This document shows, piece after piece, positions 6,903 through 9,713 of a stretch of 9,713 bases of DNA. The stretch's first letter is position 1; every line of letters starts with the position of its first letter. Both the position numbers and the translations under genes were made by a program. This stretch comes from Bacteriovoracaceae bacterium (GTDB taxonomy: Bacteria; Bdellovibrionota; Bacteriovoracia; Bacteriovoracales; Bacteriovoracaceae): assembly GCA_023146355.1 (NCBI GenBank), contig JAGLCH010000198.1, positions 1 through 9,713 on the forward strand, written 5' to 3'. The notes beneath the pieces were generated by a model. It saw nothing but the letters and a program-made list of their open reading frames with translations, did not search any database and was not told the DNA's origin.

Positions 6903-7088
6903 ATGAAGAAGAAAAGTCGCTTAAAACGAAATCCTCAAAGCGGGCAAGGCCTTATGGAGTACATTATTATCTCAAGCCTCGTAGGAATTTTTTGCCTAGT
7001 CGCAGTCAAGCAGTTTGGATCAGTAGTCCATAAGCGCATTAGTTCGATGAAACAAAGTATTGTTAAAAGTATCCCTTTGGAAAGTTAA
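6903..7088 (+). CDS. flp: Flp-type (Tad system) major pilin precursor
   Basis: A 61-residue prepilin. A basic leader of 14 residues (MKKKSRLKRNPQSG) ends in Gly14. The mature protein begins QGLMEY, placing Glu at +5 and Tyr at +6, which is the Flp hallmark G/xxxxEY recognised by TadV/CpaA-type prepilin peptidases. A single hydrophobic helix follows (residues 21-41, IIISSLVGIFCLVAVKQFG), then a short basic, Ser-rich tail to 61. The mature length of 47 is typical of Flp pilins, which polymerise into thin adhesive or tight-adherence pili. AAGGA at 6893-6897 lies about 5-6 nt before the ATG, and an in-frame TAG directly precedes the ATG, which fixes the start. It is the first gene of the cluster. 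The prepilin peptidase is not in this window. Confidence 0.9.
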   Translation: MKKKSRLKRNPQSGQGLMEYIIISSLVGIFCLVAVKQFGSVVHKRISSMKQSIVKSIPLES

Positions 7089-7093
7089 TGCTA

Positions 7094-7099
7094 GAGGAG
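7094..7099 (+). promoter_or_regulatory. Ribosome binding site that sets the next start at 7106
   Basis: GAGGAG lies 6 nt before the ATG at 7106. The longer frame's ATG at 7088, which overlaps the pilin's TAA as TAATG, has only a poorly spaced GGAAAG before it. The stronger site favours the start at 7106. Confidence 0.75.
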
Positions 7100-7105
7100 A
7101 TCACC

Positions 7106-7765
7106 ATGATTTCCTTTATTGTTTTACTTTGGCTTAGTTGTCACAGTGCACTAAAACTGGGCAAGGATCAGACGGTAAAGACAGAAGAAAATTTTAAGCA
7201 ACATATTACAGTGCTGAGAGATAGAGAAAATGGAAGCACAACTCTTCTAGGGGCATCAATAACTATGGTTATTTCACTGGTTGCGGTTTATTTTGTTCTC
7301 ATTTCTAAAGACCGATTTCTGAGGATTAAGGATCGGTCCCACATCTATCTTTGCCAGTACAGCTTCATACAGGAAATGGATAACTACCTAACCGGAATGT
7401 ATCGCTTTAATCGAGCGATTGAAGTTGCCTATATTGCGAGTAAAACACCTCCAATCACAAGTGAGGGAAAGATTGCGCATAGAGCTGTTCAGATGGCACA
7501 AACGGTCTATCACTACTCAAAGATCAAGGTAGTAGCAGAGAATAAGTGGTGCAATCGTAATCAAAAATTGATGCTTACAGCTTCTACCCCCTACATCAGA
7601 AATATTATTTTAGTACCAAAGAGAGACGAAATAGGAAGAGCGGTAATGAGGAAAAAGAAGTGGAAAACAGTATTGGTGGGAGACTACATTTTACTTACAA
7701 ACTCGATTGTGACAGAGCGAGGCATCCTAAAAACACAAACTGTAGAGGAAGTACCTCTCTCATAG
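7106..7765 (+). CDS. Pilin-like membrane protein of the Tad cluster (possible TadE/TadG-like minor pilin)
   Basis: A 219-residue protein I cannot assign by homology with certainty. There is one hydrophobic segment at the N-terminus (MISFIVLLWLSC, about 1-17), then a polar stretch to 42. The sequence ENGSTTLLGA then leads into a second helix (about 48-67, ASITMVISLVAVYFVLIS). The G-S followed by a hydrophobic helix is the usual look of TadE/TadG-type pseudopilins, but the Glu normally found at +5 is Leu. The rest (68-219) is soluble, presumably periplasmic, with Cys83 and Cys149. It is placed directly behind the Flp pilin, where TadE-like genes often sit. A longer form starting at 7088 would add six residues. 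Its last 106 nt are shared with the next gene in another frame. A pilin-associated role is inferred from architecture and neighbours. Confidence 0.7.
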   Translation: MISFIVLLWLSCHSALKLGKDQTVKTEENFKQHITVLRDRENGSTTLLGASITMVISLVAVYFVLISKDRFLRIKDRSHIYLCQYSFIQEMDNYLTGMYRFNRAIEVAYIASKTPPITSEGKIAHRAVQMAQTVYHYSKIKVVAENKWCNRNQKLMLTASTPYIRNIILVPKRDEIGRAVMRKKKWKTVLVGDYILLTNSIVTERGILKTQTVEEVPLS

Positions 7766-7917
7766 GTATCCTCTGGTGCAGTATAATTGCCTCTACAGCA
7801 CTAATTGGACTATCTACGATTATACACATTCAAAAAGCGAATAATGAACTAATTGAGGAGTTTAACCATGAATGGAAAAGTATCACAAAGTATTCAGCTC
7901 CCAAAAGAGATCATTAG
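7660..7917 (+). CDS. Small pilin-like membrane protein of the Tad cluster
   Basis: An 85-residue protein with a hydrophilic N-terminal 30 residues ending in CRG, then STSLIG and one membrane helix (about 34-56, LIGILWCSIIASTALIGL), then a charged tail (57-85). The GSTSLIG motif matches GSTTLLG in the preceding protein, so both may be processed or assembled in the same way as minor pilins; neither has the +5 Glu. The start is GTG with GAGGA at 7648-7652, 7 nt upstream. No other ATG, GTG or TTG in the frame gives the helix. The frame itself is open back to a TAA at 7558-7560. It overlaps the preceding gene by 106 nt and the following one by 50 nt. That the 3' half is coding is well supported by the helix and motif; the exact N-terminus is uncertain. 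Confidence 0.6.
   Translation: MENSIGGRLHFTYKLDCDRARHPKNTNCRGSTSLIGILWCSIIASTALIGLSTIIHIQKANNELIEEFNHEWKSITKYSAPKRDH
7855..7860 (+). promoter_or_regulatory. Ribosome binding site that sets the next start at 7868
   Basis: GAGGAG lies 7 nt before the ATG at 7868, inside the preceding coding frame. A longer frame could begin at TTG 7853, but that codon abuts this site and has no site of its own, so 7868 is preferred. Confidence 0.75.
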
Positions 7918-8308
7918 AGCTGAAAGGGCAAGATCAAATAAACTGCTTTTGATCGCGATTTTTATTAGTAATTTTTTGCTATATCTCATCATGAGAGATG
8001 ACTTACCAGATGCAATAACAAAGAAAAAAGCAGTGAGAAAAATGCACTCAGTTATAACTCTAAAAGTTGATAACTACGTTCCGGCCACTATTGAAGAAGA
8101 TCAGCAAGTTTCACTAATGAAGAAAAATACTATTGTGGCAAGAAACTGTTTCCTCAAAAAGTGTCACGGTGAAAAGTGCACCCTCGAAGTTCCTAGCTCT
8201 AAGGTATATGCCCTAATGAGGCACTCTACGACTCCATTTAAGCTTATTCCACATCTGAGCAGGACTAAACAGTTGAGTAAGGAGGTGAAGCGTGAATTTA
8301 CAATTTAA
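7868..8308 (+). CDS. Single-pass membrane protein, possible short CpaB/RcpC-like pilus assembly factor
   Basis: A 146-residue protein: a short cytoplasmic N-terminus, one helix at about 24-42 (KLLLIAIFISNFLLYLIM), then about 100 presumably periplasmic residues. The periplasmic part reads SVITLKVDNYVPATI, then DQQVSLMKKNTIVARNCFL, then CTLEVPSSKVYALM and FKLIPHL. This order of strands, ending in a 'value of strands for al-residue control' segment, recalls the C-terminal RcpC domain of CpaB/RcpC, which partners the Tad secretin. However, CpaB is normally over 250 residues with a SAF domain, which is not evident here. Cys94, Cys99 and Cys104 are clustered and could form a disulfide. The position directly before the secretin fits CpaB. 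The family assignment is an inference of moderate to low strength; the gene itself is well supported by its ribosome binding site and overlap pattern. Confidence 0.65.
   Translation: MNGKVSQSIQLPKEIIRAERARSNKLLLIAIFISNFLLYLIMRDDLPDAITKKKAVRKMHSVITLKVDNYVPATIEEDQQVSLMKKNTIVARNCFLKKCHGEKCTLEVPSSKVYALMRHSTTPFKLIPHLSRTKQLSKEVKREFTI
8281..8288 (+). promoter_or_regulatory. Strong ribosome binding site for the GTG start at 8292
   Basis: GGAGGTGA is a near-perfect anti-16S match, with 6 nt between GGAGG and the GTG at 8292. It decides a non-ATG start and lies inside the preceding gene's last codons. Confidence 0.85.
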
Positions 8309-8594
8309 GGCCCTCGCCATTACTTTCTTAATCTGCACCTACTCAAGGGCAAGTGAAGTTGTGCTCATAACTCATACCAGAGAAATTGGGCCTGCAAACA
8401 AAATTGCAAAAATAATTGAGGAGACCAGGAAAATCCCAAAGTCATTTATCACTATCAGAGATACGAAATTGCCATGCCAGAAAGTTAAAGCGAGCATCGT
8501 GCACCTGTGTATCAAAAATGGAGAGATGAGACTAGTTAGTATCAATAGAGCTGTAGTGCTCGGAATATTAAAAGAATTTAAAAAGGAATCGTAA
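8292..8594 (+). CDS. Small secreted protein of the Tad cluster
   Basis: A 100-residue protein of unknown family. Residues 1-20 (MNLQFKALAITFLICTYSRA) form a Sec signal peptide with likely cleavage at SRA/SE. The mature part of about 80 residues is mixed alpha/beta: a strand (VVLITH), a helix around 34-46 (PANKIAKIIEETRKI), strands (SFITIRD; KASIVHLCI; EMRLVSI) and a final helix (AVVLGILKEF). The two mature cysteines, Cys62 and Cys73, could pair in the periplasm. It lies between the CpaB-like gene (17-nt overlap) and the secretin (4-nt gap), so a periplasmic part of the pilus channel is a reasonable guess, though nothing in the sequence proves it. The start is GTG with an excellent ribosome binding site. 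Confidence 0.75.
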   Translation: MNLQFKALAITFLICTYSRASEVVLITHTREIGPANKIAKIIEETRKIPKSFITIRDTKLPCQKVKASIVHLCIKNGEMRLVSINRAVVLGILKEFKKES

Positions 8595-8598
8595 TAAC

Positions 8599-9713
8599 AT
8601 GGAGTATAAATACAGAAAGGCCAAAGCAAGTGATGCTTTGGCCAATATAACTGAACGAATAAAGATTCGTAATAGTGCTTACTTGTCCTGGTGGATAGCA
8701 AACTTAGGTGTTGTACCTTTGATTTTGTTTGCAGATTTTCTTTTTGAACCAGCTTTCTTAGCTTTGTTTTCTCTTTTTACTCTTGTTACACATGTATTTG
8801 AAACCATTTTGTCACTCCTATATCGCGCGTATTTTTTAATTAAAACTCATAACAGCTTAAGATACTTACGCATAAACGCTCCGAATGTCAAAACAATATT
8901 GGCCTTTGTCCTGATTTCCCCGGCCCTATGCTACTCATCTCCCCAGAATCACACAAATAAGCAAAATATTATTATTTCTGTGGGGGAGCACCGAGAGATC
9001 TCCTGCCCAAAGCTTAAGAGCTATACGGTAACAAATAAGGTGCCCATATCCCATCGTGATAATAGAAAAATGGGTCATCTTTTAGTGAGGGGGAAGAAAT
9101 CAGGGCATACTCAATTAATTACCTGGGATAACTCTGGCGTAAAGCAGACCTATAACATTTCTGTTCTTCCACGAGGGGCAACGCAAAAAACACTCACTCT
9201 AGTTAAGGCGATTCATGAGCTAAATCTCTCAGCGCGTACTAATGGAAATCAAGTGATCGTTGAAGGTACCATTAACAATATATTAACCATAAAAGCATTG
9301 CAGCTCTTGAGTAAGAAAAATAAGGATATATTTATCTTTGGCACACAATACTCTCTCTCGTTATCTAACAAAATACGAGAGGTGATCTATGGTGCATTTT
9401 TAAAAAAAGGAATCAACTCTGTAACCTGTAAAATTAGGGGCATCACTCCCCTGTGCCATTATGATAACAGTAACCTCAATATCGGCCCAATTATAAAGGC
9501 GCTGTCCACAGATCTAGATATTGATTTCATACCTTTTGATAACCCCTCAAGAAGTGACAACTACACTCTTAAATTAAAGCTCGTGCAGCTTGAACGGGTG
9601 GATGGGATGGAACTGAATTTTGGTCTATCACAACTCTCAGGAGGAGTAGATGCCATTTTTAACCATGGGCCCATCTCTCTCATAGAGGCCAATCAATTGC
9701 TACTGCGTGAACG
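8599..9713 (+). CDS. CpaC/RcpA-like Tad secretin with a membrane N-terminal extension (partial, runs off the right edge)
   Basis: The frame is open for 371 codons to the window end. From about residue 124 it has the order typical of Tad secretins: a pilus/secretin N-terminal domain (NIIISVGEHREI; HLLVRGKKSGHTQLITWD; QTYNISVLP at 184-191), a BON-like fold (193-245, including NQVIVEGTINNI), an intervening stretch with Cys277 and Cys286, then the start of the secretin domain at about 322 (YTLKLKLVQLERVDGMELNFGL). Such proteins form the outer-membrane channel through which Flp pili emerge. Oddly, residues 1-95 carry a basic amphipathic start, a hydrophobic segment at 28-47 and another at about 51-81. 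What looks like the normal signal peptide (NVKTILAFVLISPALCYSS) is internal at 96-114. No ATG precedes it; TTG codons at 71 and 101 are possible starts but lack ribosome binding sites. ATG 8599 has AAGGA at 8583-8587, 11 nt upstream. Confidence 0.75.
   Translation, partial: MEYKYRKAKASDALANITERIKIRNSAYLSWWIANLGVVPLILFADFLFEPAFLALFSLFTLVTHVFETILSLLYRAYFLIKTHNSLRYLRINAPNVKTILAFVLISPALCYSSPQNHTNKQNIIISVGEHREISCPKLKSYTVTNKVPISHRDNRKMGHLLVRGKKSGHTQLITWDNSGVKQTYNISVLPRGATQKTLTLVKAIHELNLSARTNGNQVIVEGTINNILTIKALQLLSKKNKDIFIFGTQYSLSLSNKIREVIYGAFLKKGINSVTCKIRGITPLCHYDNSNLNIGPIIKALSTDLDIDFIPFDNPSRSDNYTLKLKLVQLERVDGMELNFGLSQLSGGVDAIFNHGPISLIEANQLLLRE

Noticed and set aside
6854..7033. A 59-codon plus-strand frame starting in the pilin leader and overlapping the pilin gene
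   Set aside because: It is out of frame with the pilin, has only a weak ribosome binding site, and its product is highly charged with no recognisable fold. The pilin frame carries the clear signature.
8372..8701. A 109-residue minus-strand frame
   Set aside because: It lies opposite two well-supported plus-strand genes with good ribosome binding sites; its composition is that of a complement-strand shadow.

Overview
The window looks like chromosomal DNA from an AT-rich Gram-negative bacterium. It encodes outer-membrane and periplasmic proteins (a signal-peptide protein with barrel-like strands, a SPOR-domain protein, a secretin) and a tight Tad/Flp-type pilus cluster. The combination of an FHA/membrane protein, many exported proteins of unknown family and a divergent Tad cluster resembles predatory Bdellovibrionota, perhaps a Bacteriovorax/Halobacteriovorax relative. 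That placement is an impression from protein style and is not proven by the sequence. I see no tRNA, rRNA, CRISPR array, insertion sequence or phage gene. No gene-free stretch exceeds 300 bases; the longest is the 188-bp divergent region at 6715-6902.

Layout. (1) 160-3579, plus strand: a large membrane protein with a degenerate FHA domain, followed directly by tgt (queuosine tRNA modification). The tgt ribosome binding site lies in the last codons of the FHA gene, so the two form an operon. (2) 3576-6714, minus strand, in transcription order: a membrane-anchored SPOR protein, a canonical intrinsic terminator, a ManC-type mannose-1-phosphate guanylyltransferase, and an exported 404-residue barrel-like protein whose stop codon overlaps that of tgt tail to tail. 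(3) 6903-9713, plus strand: a Flp pilin with the classic G/xxxxEY processing site, two small pilin-like membrane proteins sharing a GST[TS]L[LI]G motif, a short CpaB/RcpC-like membrane protein, a small secreted Cys-containing protein, and the first 371 codons of a CpaC/RcpA-like secretin that runs off the right edge. The last five genes are compressed, with overlaps of 106, 50 and 17 nt.

How the genes could work together. The Tad cluster has the pilin, candidate minor pilins, a candidate CpaB-like partner and the outer-membrane secretin. The ATPase, platform proteins and prepilin peptidase would have to lie to the right or elsewhere. The minus-strand genes are linked by position more than by pathway: SPOR proteins bind peptidoglycan at septa, ManC supplies GDP-mannose for surface glycans, and the 404-residue protein is probably in the outer membrane.

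The two most striking features are these. First, at 4777-4825 an intrinsic terminator for manC contains, nested inside it, a sigma70-like promoter and the start codon of the next gene, which suggests a leaderless mRNA. Second, the secretin frame carries a roughly 95-residue multi-helix membrane extension in front of what looks like its own, now internal, signal peptide.
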